A stretch of DNA of 64,000 nt from Pseudokordiimonas caeni (GCF_026719705.1 NZ_JAPPRR010000001.1:1465255-1529254), one strand, 5' to 3'. Shown: positions 1 through 10,083, counted from the first letter of the stretch. The notes: a model not told the origin generated them from the sequence alone. A program made the numbers and translations.

Positions 1-51
1 TAAGTCCCCATGTCTGTGGCATAACCGTTTCAACAGCAAGGAGAAATGAAC

Positions 52-537
52 ATGAGCCCCAAGACGACCAAAAAATCTGCCACCGCCAAAGCAGCCGCTG
101 CTTCCCCCGCCGTTGCTGATGACCTGAAAGTCATCCTCGCGGAAACCGTTCAGCTTTATATCCTGACCTACAACGTGCACTGGAACGTGACTGGTCCGCT
201 TTTCCAGCCGGTGCACCTGCTGACTGAAACACAATATACCGAACTCGCACTCGCTGTTGACGAAGTGGCCGAACGCATCCGTACACTCGGACAGAAGGCG
301 CCTGCAGGCTTCAAGGCCTACCAGAAGCTGGGCTCGATCGCGGATGGCGACGAAAACGCCTCGGCGGAAGAGATGGTCAAAAGCCTTGTGGATGCCCACG
401 CCCACCTCGCTGCACGCATCCGCCCGGTGATCGGCAAGGCCGCAGAAGTGCATGACGAGGTAACTGCAGGCCTCCTGACGGACCGCCTGCAGGCCCACGA
501 GAAAGCCGGCTGGATGCTCGGCGCTATGCTCGCCTGA
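52..537 (+). CDS. dps: Dps-family ferritin-like DNA/iron protein
   Basis: Cytoplasmic dodecameric mini-ferritin that oxidises and stores iron and protects DNA under oxidative stress or starvation. The ferroxidase residues of the family are visible with the usual spacing: His in YNVHWNV, a second His 12 residues later (QPVHLL), then Asp and Glu in VDEVAE. The Lys/Ala-rich N-terminal tail (about 20 residues) is typical of DNA-binding Dps. Two in-frame ATGs lie at 46 and 52. AAGGAG at 38-43 is 8 nt from 52 but only 2 nt from 46, so 52 is preferred. The length (161 aa) fits the family. It is monocistronic, and its promoter is mostly outside the window. Confidence 0.93.
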   Translation: MSPKTTKKSATAKAAAASPAVADDLKVILAETVQLYILTYNVHWNVTGPLFQPVHLLTETQYTELALAVDEVAERIRTLGQKAPAGFKAYQKLGSIADGDENASAEEMVKSLVDAHAHLAARIRPVIGKAAEVHDEVTAGLLTDRLQAHEKAGWMLGAMLA

Positions 538-611
538 TGGCATAAACCCTCGCCTGATGGCACATATCATGCTTTGATCGGGACAATTTCAATCACCAGG
601 AAATTGTCCCG

Positions 612-2312
612 ATGACTAATCCCTACGAAACGCTGGGCCCGGAAAAATTCTGGCGGTCTGCCGTCGCAGACATCAGGCCCGGCGATGCTTTTCCCGGCAT
701 CTGGGCACCCAAATATGCGATCGACAATCAGTCCGGTTTCATTACCGCCGGATCCTGCTTCGCCCAGCATGTCGGAAAGTGGCTTGCCGCTAACGGTTTT
801 CGCTTCAGTCCTTCAAAGATCGCGCCCGAGTTCAACTTTTCCTTTGCACTCGGCAACATCTACACGCCTGCGCTGATGCGCCAATGGCTCGAAGCCGCAA
901 CCGGCAACCGTGAACTGGACGGCCAGATTGCCGAACAGGATGGCCGTTTCCATGATCTGCTATGCCCCACCGTCTGCAAGAATGGTTACGCAAGCGAGGC
1001 TGAACTTTTGGCAGCCCGACAAGCCGCCATTACGGAAATTGCCGACCAGATAAAAGGGACTGACCTCTTTGTCTTCACGCTGGGCCTTACCGAAGCCTGG
1101 CGCCACAGCGACGGCACTGTCTATCCGATGTGCCCCGGCACGCTCGCCGGCACGTTCGACCCCGAGGCCCATCATTTCCACAATTACAGCCACGCAGAAA
1201 CACTGGAGGAAATGGAGGCCGCATGCAGGCTCGCGCGGGCGCTGAACCCCGGCATCCGATTCCTTCTCACTGTTTCCCCCGTTCCGCTGACGGCAACGGC
1301 TTCGAACAGCCATGTCCTCGTTGCCACCACCTATTCGAAATCGATCCTGCGGGCTGTGGCAGGTGAGCTTGCCGCCCACCACGCCTGGATCGACTATTTC
1401 CCGTCCTTCGAGCTGATCGCCTCGCCGCCCATCGGCGGCCGCTATTTCGAGCCGAACCAGCGGAACGTCCGTCCCGAAGGTGTCGCCTTCGTGATGTCCC
1501 ACCTTGAGGCCGGGCTCGGCGTCAAGAGCAAGCCCACAGTTGCAGGCGCTGCCCCGGCCGATGAAGATGCCATCTGCGAGGAACTCCTCCTCGAGAACTG
1601 GAACAGCAATCACCGGACAGACACGTCAGCCCGTTTTTGCCTCGTGGGCGATAGCCATATGCCGCTGCTGGCCCGCAGCTTCACAAGAAAGAACCTGCCA
1701 ACCCTTGGCGGCATGATCATGATGGGCGCCTCATGGGCAGCCGGCAAATTTCGCCCCGATGCCGAAGATTTCTTCGTCCCGCTCGAAAGCCGGGCCACAC
1801 GCCACCACTGGCTGCAAACCCTCGAGGACCTGACAGCCGCCGAAAAGGCCACTGGTCAAAAGCCGGTCATCGTGACGAACATCGGGCTCAACACCCGAGC
1901 AAGTGTCAATCAGCTGATCCAGTGGCTGCAGGCCCGCAACATGCTGCAGAATCTGGACGTCAACAAATGCTTCGACTTTTTCAATGAGGTGAAGGCCCCC
2001 CACAAAGCGGCCATCAAGGCCTTTGTGGATGCGGGATATCGGGTCCTGGTTTTCTCCGACCCGCCACTGCAGCGCTTTTACGAAAAAGGTTCGGAGATCG
2101 AGCCGTTTGTCGAACTCTATGAAAAGCTGTTTTGCCTCGTTGTCCGCTCGCTCGGCGCCGAGTTCATCCTCGTACGGGAGCGGATGGAGGCGGAAGGCCG
2201 GATCAGCGAGACGCTGTGTTCGCAGACGCTGCTCGCTGACGGCGGGCGCGACTGGATGCATGGCAGCGACGAATATTACGACATCATCCGCGACTGGCTT
2301 GTCGCCGCCTGA
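612..2312 (+). CDS. GSCFA-domain protein with SGNH-like C-terminal half
   Basis: 566-aa protein. The GSCFA signature that names the family sits near residues 47-51 (ITAGSCFAQHVG). A second block near residue 345 (CLVGDSHMPLL) has a GDSH motif like that of SGNH-type hydrolases. No signal peptide or membrane segment is evident, so a cytoplasmic place is likely. GSCFA proteins are predicted SGNH-fold esterases or transferases acting on surface polysaccharide, but the exact substrate is unknown and cannot be deduced here. The gene stands alone, 74 bp after dps, and ends at a strong terminator. Confidence 0.8.
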   Translation: MTNPYETLGPEKFWRSAVADIRPGDAFPGIWAPKYAIDNQSGFITAGSCFAQHVGKWLAANGFRFSPSKIAPEFNFSFALGNIYTPALMRQWLEAATGNRELDGQIAEQDGRFHDLLCPTVCKNGYASEAELLAARQAAITEIADQIKGTDLFVFTLGLTEAWRHSDGTVYPMCPGTLAGTFDPEAHHFHNYSHAETLEEMEAACRLARALNPGIRFLLTVSPVPLTATASNSHVLVATTYSKSILRAVAGELAAHHAWIDYFPSFELIASPPIGGRYFEPNQRNVRPEGVAFVMSHLEAGLGVKSKPTVAGAAPADEDAICEELLLENWNSNHRTDTSARFCLVGDSHMPLLARSFTRKNLPTLGGMIMMGASWAAGKFRPDAEDFFVPLESRATRHHWLQTLEDLTAAEKATGQKPVIVTNIGLNTRASVNQLIQWLQARNMLQNLDVNKCFDFFNEVKAPHKAAIKAFVDAGYRVLVFSDPPLQRFYEKGSEIEPFVELYEKLFCLVVRSLGAEFILVRERMEAEGRISETLCSQTLLADGGRDWMHGSDEYYDIIRDWLVAA

Positions 2313-2322
2313 CTGAATCGAA

Positions 2323-2347
2323 AAACCCGGCCACGAAGGCCGGGTTT
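2323..2347. terminator. Bidirectional Rho-independent terminator
   Basis: A 10-bp stem (AAACCCGGCC / GGCCGGGTTT) with a 5-nt loop. A T-rich tract follows on the plus strand, ending the GSCFA gene, and five T follow on the minus strand, ending the tRNA-Pro transcript. Confidence 0.85.
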
Positions 2348-2354
2348 CTTATAC

Positions 2355-2432
<78 letters not shown>

Positions 2433-2487
2433 ATGCCCGCTCCTTCTAGGGAACTGGGGCCTTGCTTGGCAAGCGGAAAGTTCGGGA

Positions 2488-2961
2488 TTATTCGCCGGCC
2501 GCCAGAAGTCCGTGCAGGATACGGTCGCCGGGCTTGATGCCAAGCTCCGCCGCACGGCCGCCTGCAAGCTCCAGCACGCCGATCACCCGGCCTTTCGAGG
2601 GGCGGGGATCATCGGTCTGAGGCTCGGCATTGGCGATGATGTTGGCCACCCGTCCGTCGGTGCGGATGAACAGCATATCAAGCGGGATAAGCGTATTGCG
2701 CATCCAGAACTGGGCGCGCACGGGTTCCTCGAAAATGAACAGCATGCCGTGATCGGGGGCCATATGGGTGCGAAACATCAGCCCCTCGGCGCGGGAGGCA
2801 TCATCAGTTGCGGTTTCCACCTGAAGTTCGATCCGGGTGCCATCGGCCTTGAGGACGGCGAGCGGCGAGAGCGGGCCTTGCTCTTCCCCCGCCGAAAGCG
2901 GCAAGGCGGCCACTGCCAGAAAGCAGAAGCCGGCCAGAAGTGTTTTGAAGATACGCAGCAC
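2488..2961 (-). CDS. DUF192 exported protein
   Basis: Small secreted or periplasmic protein of the DUF192 family, whose function is not established. The core motifs EGLMFR, GMLFIF and [14 protein letters not shown] are typical. A hydrophobic signal peptide (about 20 residues, ending near PLSAG) precedes the domain. The start is taken as GTG at 2961, because GGGGG lies 6 nt upstream and it puts the signal peptide at the N-terminus. A longer GTG start at 2988 would overlap the stop of the cold-shock gene by 3 bases. The two genes probably form one transcript. Confidence 0.85.
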   Translation of the reverse strand: MLRIFKTLLAGFCFLAVAALPLSAGEEQGPLSPLAVLKADGTRIELQVETATDDASRAEGLMFRTHMAPDHGMLFIFEEPVRAQFWMRNTLIPLDMLFIRTDGRVANIIANAEPQTDDPRPSKGRVIGVLELAGGRAAELGIKPGDRILHGLLAAGE

Positions 2962-2984
2962 AGAATACCCCCGGGCGTTAGGGA

Positions 2985-3536
2985 TCACGCGTCCCCGGGC
3001 AGTGCGATCTGGGCTACCAGCGGGCCCCGCTCGCCCCGGCCGATCCGCACACGCACGGCCTGTCCGGGCTCAAGATCCGTCAGCCCCGCCCGGCGCAGCG
3101 TCTCGATATGGACGAAAATATCAGGTGTGCCCTCGCCGCGCGATACGAAACCGTATCCTTTGGTGCGGTTAAACCATTTGACACTGACGTCTTCATATTC
3201 ACGCGCGACTTCCACCTCCATCCCCGGATGGGAGAAAGACGAGCGACCCAGATCTTCGGGCGAAACGGCAGTTGAAAGGTCGAGCGAGCTGACACGAACC
3301 GCCTGCCGCCCCTTGTCGCGGGCGACGGCTTCGCAAATCACGGTTGTCCCTTCAGGAACAGAACGGCGTCCAATTTCACGCAGTACGGAGAAATGGAGGA
3401 GAATGTCGCCATTGCCATCATCGGGGACCATGAATCCGTAGCCCTTCACGGCATCGAACCATTTTACGCGCCCGGTGACTTGTTGCGCATTCTCGACGGG
3501 CCGGTCCTCCAAACGCGCCTGATCACGGCCACTCAT
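2985..3536 (-). CDS. Tandem cold-shock-domain protein
   Basis: 183-aa cytoplasmic nucleic-acid binding protein with two cold-shock domains. The N-terminal one carries [13 protein letters not shown] and the C-terminal one [13 protein letters not shown], each followed by an H-containing RNP2-like strand (ILLHFS, IFVHIE). This double-domain layout is common in Alphaproteobacteria, and members act as RNA chaperones or stress regulators. A GGGGGG ribosome site lies just before ATG 3536. DUF192 follows directly downstream. Confidence 0.9.
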   Translation of the reverse strand: MSGRDQARLEDRPVENAQQVTGRVKWFDAVKGYGFMVPDDGNGDILLHFSVLREIGRRSVPEGTTVICEAVARDKGRQAVRVSSLDLSTAVSPEDLGRSSFSHPGMEVEVAREYEDVSVKWFNRTKGYGFVSRGEGTPDIFVHIETLRRAGLTDLEPGQAVRVRIGRGERGPLVAQIALPGDA

Positions 3537-3628
3537 ATCTACCCCCCTTAAATAGTCACGGACGGATATGCCTGACCGCCCAAAAATTAACCATTCATTA
3601 ACTATATACCAAACATTGGCTCAAAATA

Positions 3629-3663
3629 AAACCGCCCGCAACTGTTTTCGTTGCGGGCGGTTT
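3629..3663 (-). terminator. Rho-independent terminator of nhaB
   Basis: A perfect 14-bp stem (AAACCGCCCGCAAC and its complement) with a 7-nt loop. On the minus strand it is followed by TATTTTG, 50 bp past the nhaB stop. Confidence 0.85.
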
Positions 3664-3713
3664 GTCGTTTCGTGGCCAGCCTGTTGCTTCAACACAACGG
3701 ACCGGGACTTGTT

Positions 3714-5336
3714 TTAGTGGCCGGTTTTGTCCGGAACACCATGTGTACCGGCAGTGTCGCCTACATCTGCAGCTTCGCCAACGAGTTCATGATGATGCTT
3801 GATCAGCTTGGCTTCATACAAGTGCTCGGTCATCGGGATCAGCAGGTGCGCAACGGCAAGGTAGCCCACGATCGACATCGTGATCGTGTAGGGCAGCGCC
3901 ATTACCACCATGCGCATGTAGCTGAGCCGGATGAGGGGCGCGAGCGCGCTCGTCAGCAGGAACAGGAATGCGGCCTGGCCATTCGGGGTTGCAACCGACG
4001 GAATGTTGGTGCCGGTGTTGATCGCCACAGCCATCATGTCGAAGGTGTCGCGGTCGATCACATGGGTCGACAGCGCCTTGGCGGCTTCGGTGATGTACAC
4101 GGTTGCCACGAACACGTTGTCCGAGATCGCGGAAAGCACACCGTTCGCCACGTAGAAGGCCGTGATCTGGCCGTGACCATCAAGGCTCAGCACGAAATCG
4201 GTGACCGGACGGAACAGGTCCAGATTGCCGATCACCGCTACCACCGCGAAGAAAACAACGAGCAGCGAGGTGAAGGGTAACGCTTCCTGGAAGGCATGGC
4301 CGATCTGGTGTTCTTCGGTCACACCCGTCAGGGCCGAGGCGAGAACGATGATGCTGAGGCCAATGAGGCCGACTGCCGCCAGGTGGAACAGGAGCGCCAC
4401 GATGAGCCACAGGGCAACGAAGCCCTGGATCGCGAGCGAGATCTTGTCCTTCTTGCTACGACGGCCGCTTTCGTAGGCGTCATAATCCTGCAGGATGGTG
4501 AGGACCTTCGGCGGGATTTTGCCGCCATAGCCGAACCAGCCGGTGAGCTCGAGGAGTACGCAGGTGGCAAGACCGGTGAAGAGAACCGGGATAGTGACCG
4601 GCGACATGCGGAGGAAGAATTCCGCAAAACCCCAGTTGGCGCGACTGCCTATCATCAGGTTCTGCGGCTCGCCGACGATGGTGCAAACCCCGCCAAGGGC
4701 AGTACCAACAGCGGCATGCATCATCAGGCTGCGCAGGAACGCACGGAAGCCTTCAAGGTCTTCCTGACCGAGCGGTTCGATCGTCGTGTCGTCACCATGG
4801 TCATGGTCGTGGTGGTAATCCTTGCCCGAGGCTACCTTGTGGTAGATCGAGTAGAAACCGACCGAAATCGCGATAACGACGGCGATAACCGTGAGCGCGT
4901 CAAGGAAGGCCGACAGGAAGGCACCGGCAAAACAGAACAGGAGGCCCAGAAGGACCTTGTTCTTCACCCGCACCAACAGCTTCGTGAAGACGAAAAGCAG
5001 CATGTCCTTCAGGAAGTGAATGCCCGCCACCATGAAGACGAGGAGCAGGATCACTTCAAGGCCGTGCTGGACCTCGAAATAGACCTGATCGGGCGACGCC
5101 ATGCCGATGGCGATGGCCTCGATTGCCAAGAGGCCGCCGGGCTGCAGCGGATAGCATTTCAGCGCCATCGCGAGGCAGAAGATGAATTCGAGAACGAGCA
5201 CCCATCCGGCGATCCAAGGATCCACAGCGAAATAGATGATCGGGTTAATTACAAGAAATGCCAGAATGGTCAGCTTGTACCATTCGGCGGAATGCCCGAG
5301 GAAAAGTCTCCCCGTCGGGTTCGCAAAAAGCGACAT
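3714..5336 (-). CDS. nhaB: Na+/H+ antiporter NhaB
   Basis: Inner-membrane sodium/proton antiporter of the NhaB family, used for Na+ extrusion and pH homeostasis. The 540-aa length and about a dozen hydrophobic segments fit the family. Family blocks are clear: the N-terminal EWYKL...[39 protein letters not shown]-like, and [11 protein letters not shown] followed by [21 protein letters not shown] His/Asp-rich cytoplasmic stretch (HHDHDHGDD) and a His-rich C-terminal tail are extra compared with the enterobacterial protein. It is a single gene closed by a strong terminator. Confidence 0.95.
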   Translation of the reverse strand: MSLFANPTGRLFLGHSAEWYKLTILAFLVINPIIYFAVDPWIAGWVLVLEFIFCLAMALKCYPLQPGGLLAIEAIAIGMASPDQVYFEVQHGLEVILLLVFMVAGIHFLKDMLLFVFTKLLVRVKNKVLLGLLFCFAGAFLSAFLDALTVIAVVIAISVGFYSIYHKVASGKDYHHDHDHGDDTTIEPLGQEDLEGFRAFLRSLMMHAAVGTALGGVCTIVGEPQNLMIGSRANWGFAEFFLRMSPVTIPVLFTGLATCVLLELTGWFGYGGKIPPKVLTILQDYDAYESGRRSKKDKISLAIQGFVALWLIVALLFHLAAVGLIGLSIIVLASALTGVTEEHQIGHAFQEALPFTSLLVVFFAVVAVIGNLDLFRPVTDFVLSLDGHGQITAFYVANGVLSAISDNVFVATVYITEAAKALSTHVIDRDTFDMMAVAINTGTNIPSVATPNGQAAFLFLLTSALAPLIRLSYMRMVVMALPYTITMSIVGYLAVAHLLIPMTEHLYEAKLIKHHHELVGEAADVGDTAGTHGVPDKTGH

Positions 5337-5537
5337 TGTCCACCCCTAAACTTTATTGGAAGTCCTCAATCCGGTCGCAGCTTTTCCCTGGCCAGCTCCC
5401 GGCGTGCGATTCGCTTGTACAAACCCCCCATTGCCAAATCAAGGATTACCGGTAGCGATACCGCCCTTCGGCTTAAGGCTTGCCAGCCGCACGGGCACAG
5501 CGCTACGCTCCGGCGAAATGAGGATGGGCACCTGTAT

Positions 5538-6494
5538 ATGGATCATGAACTTCAGACGCTGATCAGCTGGCACCTTGCCGGGCAGAAGGTTGCCCTTGCT
5601 ATCGTGGCGGAAACCTGGGGCTCGGCCCCGCGCCCGGCCGGCAGCCTGATGGTGATCCGTAAGGATCAGGCCTTCGAGGGCTCAGTATCCGGCGGCTGTG
5701 TTGAAGGTGCGGTTATCGCCGAGGCAACCGAACTGATGCATTTCGGCGGCGCCAAGCGGCTGAATTTCAGCGTGGCGGATTCGGAAGCCTGGGGCGCCGG
5801 GCTTGCCTGCGGCGGCCAGATTCGCATCCTTCTTCTGGCGGTTGACCACGCGCTTTCCGAAATCCTGGGCGATACCCTGAAAAAGCTGCAGGCCGGCAAG
5901 GATACGCTTCTGGAAATCGACATGAAGCGCGGCACAATCAGCATTCCGCGCCATGTGGGCGACGAGATCAGCGGCAGCGATACGCCGATTATCGAAGGCG
6001 ACACGCTTTTCCTGCCGGTCAAATCGAAGCCGAAGCTTGTGGTGATCGGTGCCGTGCACATCGCCCAGCATCTGGTGCAGTTTGCCAACGAATCCGGATT
6101 CGCCGTCACGGTTGTTGATCCGCGCGGCGCCTTCACCGACAGCCGTGTGTTCGGCAAGGCGGAAATCGTGCGCGACTGGCCGGACGATTACCTGAACTCT
6201 CACGAGCCCGACGGCCGCACCGCCGTTGTCACCCTCACCCACGATCCGAAGCTTGATGACGCCGCCCTCAAGGTCGCGCTCAGGAGCGACGCCTTCTATA
6301 TCGGCGCCCTTGGCAGCCGGAAGACCCACGGCGCGCGGATCGAGCGGCTGAAGCAATATTCCTTCGATACGGCGACCCTCACCCGCATCCAGGGGCCCGC
6401 GGGCCTGAAGATTGGCGCGGTGACACCGGCCGAGATCGCCCTTTCCATCATGGCGGAAATCATCTGCATCATGAGAACGGGCAATGGAATTTGA
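5538..6494 (+). CDS. xdhC: XdhC-family molybdoenzyme maturation factor
   Basis: XdhC/CoxI proteins bind molybdenum cofactor and help insert it, in sulfurated form, into xanthine or CO dehydrogenase-type enzymes. The N-terminal XdhC/CoxI domain has VAETWGSAPRPAGS and GSVSGGCVEGAV, and the C-terminal Rossmann-type domain has VVIGAVHIAQHL and YIGALGSRKTH. The open frame extends far upstream, but that part is antisense to nhaB. ATG 5538 begins the family homology and has GAGGA about 14 nt upstream. It overlaps the next gene by 11 bp, so the two are co-translated. No target molybdoenzyme is in the window. Confidence 0.9.
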   Translation: MDHELQTLISWHLAGQKVALAIVAETWGSAPRPAGSLMVIRKDQAFEGSVSGGCVEGAVIAEATELMHFGGAKRLNFSVADSEAWGAGLACGGQIRILLLAVDHALSEILGDTLKKLQAGKDTLLEIDMKRGTISIPRHVGDEISGSDTPIIEGDTLFLPVKSKPKLVVIGAVHIAQHLVQFANESGFAVTVVDPRGAFTDSRVFGKAEIVRDWPDDYLNSHEPDGRTAVVTLTHDPKLDDAALKVALRSDAFYIGALGSRKTHGARIERLKQYSFDTATLTRIQGPAGLKIGAVTPAEIALSIMAEIICIMRTGNGI

Positions 6495-8067
6495 AGACCG
6501 CGCCCCGGCGGATGCCGTCGGCTGGCAGCTCGCCCACTCCCTGACCTTTCCCGGCGGCAAACTGCCCAAGGGCCATTTGCTGACGAACGCCGATACCATC
6601 CGCATGGGTGACGCCGCCCGCATTCCCGTCGGCGTTTTCCGGCTGGCGCCCGATGATTGCGGCGAAGATGCCGCGGCGGCAAGGATCGCATCGGTACTTG
6701 CCGGCCCCTGCTTGCGCGCAGCGGCGCCTGTGCATGGACGGGTTGATCTGTTTGCGGTGTCTGACGGCCTGCTGCAACTTCCCCCTGAACAGCCGGGCGG
6801 CCTTGGCGGCTATCCCGCGGCCCTCGCCACTCGGCCGCAGGCTGCGCCGGTTCGCAAAGGCGACAAGGTGGCAAGCCTCAAGGTCATACCGTTCGGCCTG
6901 CCTGCCGACGAAGTGGACACGCTGACCACAGCAACCGCGCCCCTGAAGGTGGTCCCGTTTCAGCCCTTCCGCGCTGCACTCCTGAATGCCGAGGCACCGG
7001 GCGGTGAAAAGCTCCTCAAGGTTACGGAAGCCCGTCTTGCCGCTGTTGCCGGCACGCTCGCCTCCCACGCGGAATGCCGGTTCGACAAGGTGTCGCTGGC
7101 TGATGCACTGGCGGCAATCAAAGCATCGTCACCAGACGTGATCCTGATCGCCGGCAAGGCTGCCATAACCGACGCGCGGGACATCGTGCCGGCTGCGCTG
7201 ATGGCTGCTGGCGGCGAAATCCTGCAGCTCGGCCTCGCGGTCGATCCCGGCAACCTCCTGATGCTTGGCCACCTTGGCGACAGTCTTGTGATCGGCATGC
7301 CCGGCTGTGCCCGCAGCCCGGCACGCAACGGGCTTGATCTGGTGCTGGAGCGCTTCGCCGCCCACTTGACGCTCGATACCACTGCCCTCGCCAGCCTTGG
7401 CGCTGGCGGCCTTCTGGAGCCCGGCCGCGGGCGTATCGAGGTTGCCGGGACCGACATGGCGCCGCGTATCGCAGCCATCATCCTCGCCGCCGGATCCGCT
7501 CGCCGCGCGGGGGGAACCAACAAGCTGACAAGCCGCCTGAACGGCGAGCCCGTCCTCGCTTGCAGCATCAGGAAAATTGCAGAAGTCATTAAAAATAAAG
7601 ACCATATCATTGTTGTGACTGGCAACGAATCAGCCGCCAGCGGGTCAATCGCTGCTGCCGAAGGCGTGGCGGTACTGCATAACCCGGCCCACGCGGAAGG
7701 CATGAGCACCAGCCTGAAGGCCGGGCTTGCTGCCCTGCCCGCCTGCGACCATTTCCTTGTGGCGCTCGGCGACATGCCGTTCGTGCGCGGCGATACGATC
7801 GCCGCCCTGACCAGCGCCGCTGCGGAAGACCCGACTGCCGAGATTATCGTGCCCGTGTTCGCAGGACGGCGCGGCCATCCCGTGCTGTGGCGGGCCGACC
7901 TGAAGGCGGACCTGATGCAGGTTGAAGGCGACAGGGGTGGCAAGGCGGTAATGGCGGCACACGAAGCCGGTGTGCTGGAAGTGCCGGTCGATGACCCCGG
8001 CATCCTCATTGACCTCGACACGCCGGAGCTTCTGGCCCTGTTCGGCGCGGTTACAGAAGCTCCCTGA
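6484..8067 (+). CDS. Molybdopterin-binding / MobA-MocA-like nucleotidyltransferase fusion
   Basis: 527-aa two-part protein. Residues about 1-320 resemble the molybdopterin-binding (MoeA/MogA-like) region of a fusion family. Residues about 330-520 are an NTP-transferase domain of the MocA type, with AAIILAAGSARRAGG (the LAAGxSxRxG signature), NKLT, a later VALGDMPFV (the GDxP element) and RRGHPVLW. MocA transfers CMP to Mo-molybdopterin to make the cytosine dinucleotide form used by the XDH family. Translational overlap with xdhC supports a shared role in cofactor tailoring. The 3' end overlaps the convergent recX by 17 bp. Confidence 0.85.
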   Translation: MEFEDRAPADAVGWQLAHSLTFPGGKLPKGHLLTNADTIRMGDAARIPVGVFRLAPDDCGEDAAAARIASVLAGPCLRAAAPVHGRVDLFAVSDGLLQLPPEQPGGLGGYPAALATRPQAAPVRKGDKVASLKVIPFGLPADEVDTLTTATAPLKVVPFQPFRAALLNAEAPGGEKLLKVTEARLAAVAGTLASHAECRFDKVSLADALAAIKASSPDVILIAGKAAITDARDIVPAALMAAGGEILQLGLAVDPGNLLMLGHLGDSLVIGMPGCARSPARNGLDLVLERFAAHLTLDTTALASLGAGGLLEPGRGRIEVAGTDMAPRIAAIILAAGSARRAGGTNKLTSRLNGEPVLACSIRKIAEVIKNKDHIIVVTGNESAASGSIAAAEGVAVLHNPAHAEGMSTSLKAGLAALPACDHFLVALGDMPFVRGDTIAALTSAAAEDPTAEIIVPVFAGRRGHPVLWRADLKADLMQVEGDRGGKAVMAAHEAGVLEVPVDDPGILIDLDTPELLALFGAVTEAP

Positions 8068-8617
8068 GCGCTTCTTCCTCCATATCAAGGATTTCCACGG
8101 CAAGGCTGTAGGAAAAGCCCGCCCGCATCATGGCACCCAATTCCTTGCGGCGGCGATCATCGCTTTGATCCTTGCCGGTCCCGAAGGCACCGAACCGGCG
8201 ACGGCGCGCAAGGGCGGCGGCGGCACGACGGTCCAGCCCTGCGTTCTCGTCCGTATCGATCCTTTCAAGCGCTTCGGCCACCCCTTCCTCACCGATCCCC
8301 CGGTGGCGCAGGTCGGCGGCAATTGCCCGTCCGGGCTTGCCTTTCCTGAGGAGCGTGGCAGCACGGGCCCGCGCATAGGCAGCGTCGTCCACATAGCCCA
8401 GCTCCACGCAGCGGTCGGCCACCGCCTCAACCCAGCCTGCCTCCTCGGCGCTTGGCGGTGCATCGTCCTCGTGTCGGCGGCGCACCTTGCGGATCAACAC
8501 CTCCACCAGCCGGGCGCGCGTGGCGGCATAGCGACCAAGATAATGCAACGCCGCCCGTTCCAGCCATTCCTTGCTGACCGGGCGGGCACGGCGTGCTTTG
8601 CCGGGCTCAGAGCGCAC
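8051..8617 (-). CDS. recX: RecX-family regulator of RecA
   Basis: Basic helical protein that modulates RecA filaments. The typical three-helix repeats are visible: ALHYLGRYAATRARLVEVL, DRCVELGYVDDAAYARARA, GIGEEGVAEAL and the C-terminal GFSYSLAVEIL. The open frame reaches 8740, but GTG 8617 is preferred because GGAG lies 7 nt upstream and it gives a normal 188-aa RecX. It overlaps the end of the aminotransferase gene by 11 bp, suggesting coupling to that gene. Confidence 0.85.
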   Translation of the reverse strand: MRSEPGKARRARPVSKEWLERAALHYLGRYAATRARLVEVLIRKVRRRHEDDAPPSAEEAGWVEAVADRCVELGYVDDAAYARARAATLLRKGKPGRAIAADLRHRGIGEEGVAEALERIDTDENAGLDRRAAAALARRRRFGAFGTGKDQSDDRRRKELGAMMRAGFSYSLAVEILDMEEEALRELL

Positions 8618-9779
8618 TGATCCGCTCCACAAATCGGTCGATATCTTCTTCCGACAGATAATAGTGCGGCGAGGCCCTGAGCGTGGTTTCAATCCCCCGC
8701 GCCTCAAGATCAAGCCGTGTGTGCGCCACGGACGCCACATTCACGGCGATACCTTCCGCTTCCAGCAGCGCCTTGACCGCAGCCGGGTCATGCCCCTCCT
8801 TGCGGAAGGTCACGATGGCACCATAGGCGCCCGGCGGACAGGTCATCACCACACCGGGGATCCCCGCAAGGCCCGATCGCAACCGGTCAGCAAGGCCAAG
8901 GGTACGGGCCATCAGGGCAGCAGGATCATGGCTCCTGAAATAACCGAGCGCGGCGCCGAAGCCGAGAATGGCGACCATGTTACGCTCCCACGCCTCGAAC
9001 ACGCGGGCGTCGTCCCTGAGCGTGAACCGGTCAGCCGCAACCCAGGCGCTGTTGTTGGTGACAAATGCAAGCTCCAGCCTGCGCCGGGTTTCTGGCCGCA
9101 CATACAGGAACCCGACACCGCGCGGGCCACGCAGGAACTTGCGCGCCGTGCCGACAAGCATGTCGCAGCCGATCTCGTCCACATTCACCGGCACATGGCC
9201 AGCGGATTGGGCCGCATCCAGCAGGAAAGGAACACCATTTGCCCGCGCCACCTTGCCAACGGCAGCCACCGGGTTCACCTGCCCGCTTGACGAGGGCACA
9301 TGTACAAGACTGATCAGCTTCGTGCGCGCATCGACGAGGCTTTCGAGTGCGGCGACATCCAGTTCGCCGTTCGCGCCCGGCGGCGCCACCCGGATCTCGA
9401 TCCCGCGCCGCTCCACCTGATGCAAATAGGCAACATAGTTCGCACAATATTCATTGTAGCCAGTGACGAGATTGTCGCCGGGCGCAAAGGGAATGCTGTA
9501 AAAAAGCCGAGTCCAGGCATCGACCGTGCCGCTGGTCAATGCATAGTCCGCAGCCCTGCCGCCAAAGAGTGCAGCGAGCGATGCATAAACCCCTTCCATC
9601 TCGGCCGTCGTGCGCTCCTGGCCTACGTAACCGCCAACCTCTGCCTCGAGTTTCAGCTGTTTTTCCATACGTTCGATCACCGGCACAGGCATCAGGGCGG
9701 AACCGGCATTGTCCATATGCAAACGCAGCGATGCCGCTGGCGTGTGACTGCGAAATTCGTTCAGGCTATGTTCAGGCAT
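8607..9779 (-). CDS. Class V aminotransferase (PLP), cysteine desulfurase-like
   Basis: 390-aa fold-type I PLP enzyme of the class V group (relatives include cysteine desulfurases and isopenicillin N epimerase). Seen are DNAGSALMP near the N-terminus, the HVPSSSGQVNPV region, the PLP-ring Asp in FLLDAAQSAGH and the likely Schiff-base lysine in GTARKFLRGPRGVGF. A true cysteine desulfurase active-site Cys loop is not apparent, so a lyase, desulfhydrase or epimerase activity is equally possible. Substrate unknown. The gene is co-directional and overlapping with recX. Confidence 0.8.
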   Translation of the reverse strand: MPEHSLNEFRSHTPAASLRLHMDNAGSALMPVPVIERMEKQLKLEAEVGGYVGQERTTAEMEGVYASLAALFGGRAADYALTSGTVDAWTRLFYSIPFAPGDNLVTGYNEYCANYVAYLHQVERRGIEIRVAPPGANGELDVAALESLVDARTKLISLVHVPSSSGQVNPVAAVGKVARANGVPFLLDAAQSAGHVPVNVDEIGCDMLVGTARKFLRGPRGVGFLYVRPETRRRLELAFVTNNSAWVAADRFTLRDDARVFEAWERNMVAILGFGAALGYFRSHDPAALMARTLGLADRLRSGLAGIPGVVMTCPPGAYGAIVTFRKEGHDPAAVKALLEAEGIAVNVASVAHTRLDLEARGIETTLRASPHYYLSEEDIDRFVERISAL

Positions 9780-10083
9780 GTCAAATGTCTTCCGCTGTCA
9801 TCTTTTGGCCGCAATGGCTCTCTAATCGAACTTGCAGACTACCCGGCAGGCCAGAATTCACTTGCGCCGGAGCCGCGCAGACTGTAATTCAGCCGTAACA
9901 TTCGGGACAAAACTAACTGCCTGAAATGAATAAAATGGGACCCGGGCGAATCAAGGATTTTCTTTCGGGTTTGCAAGCAAAATATCAGTTCCAGGGACGG
10001 GACCGACGGCGAATCGGAACGACCCTCGTATGTTATTTGGTACCGGTCCGTTTGTCTGGATCTATTTGGTTGAAGCGAGCGCT
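9780..10083. other. Divergent intergenic region
   Basis: About 300 bp between the aminotransferase and the ceramide cluster, more AT-rich around 9900-9990. It should hold the two divergent promoters, but no operator or clear -35/-10 pair could be assigned. Confidence 0.5.

Noticed and set aside
4296-5537. Upstream extension of the xdhC frame by about 414 codons
   Set aside because: Antisense to nhaB with biased charged composition. XdhC homology begins at 5538.
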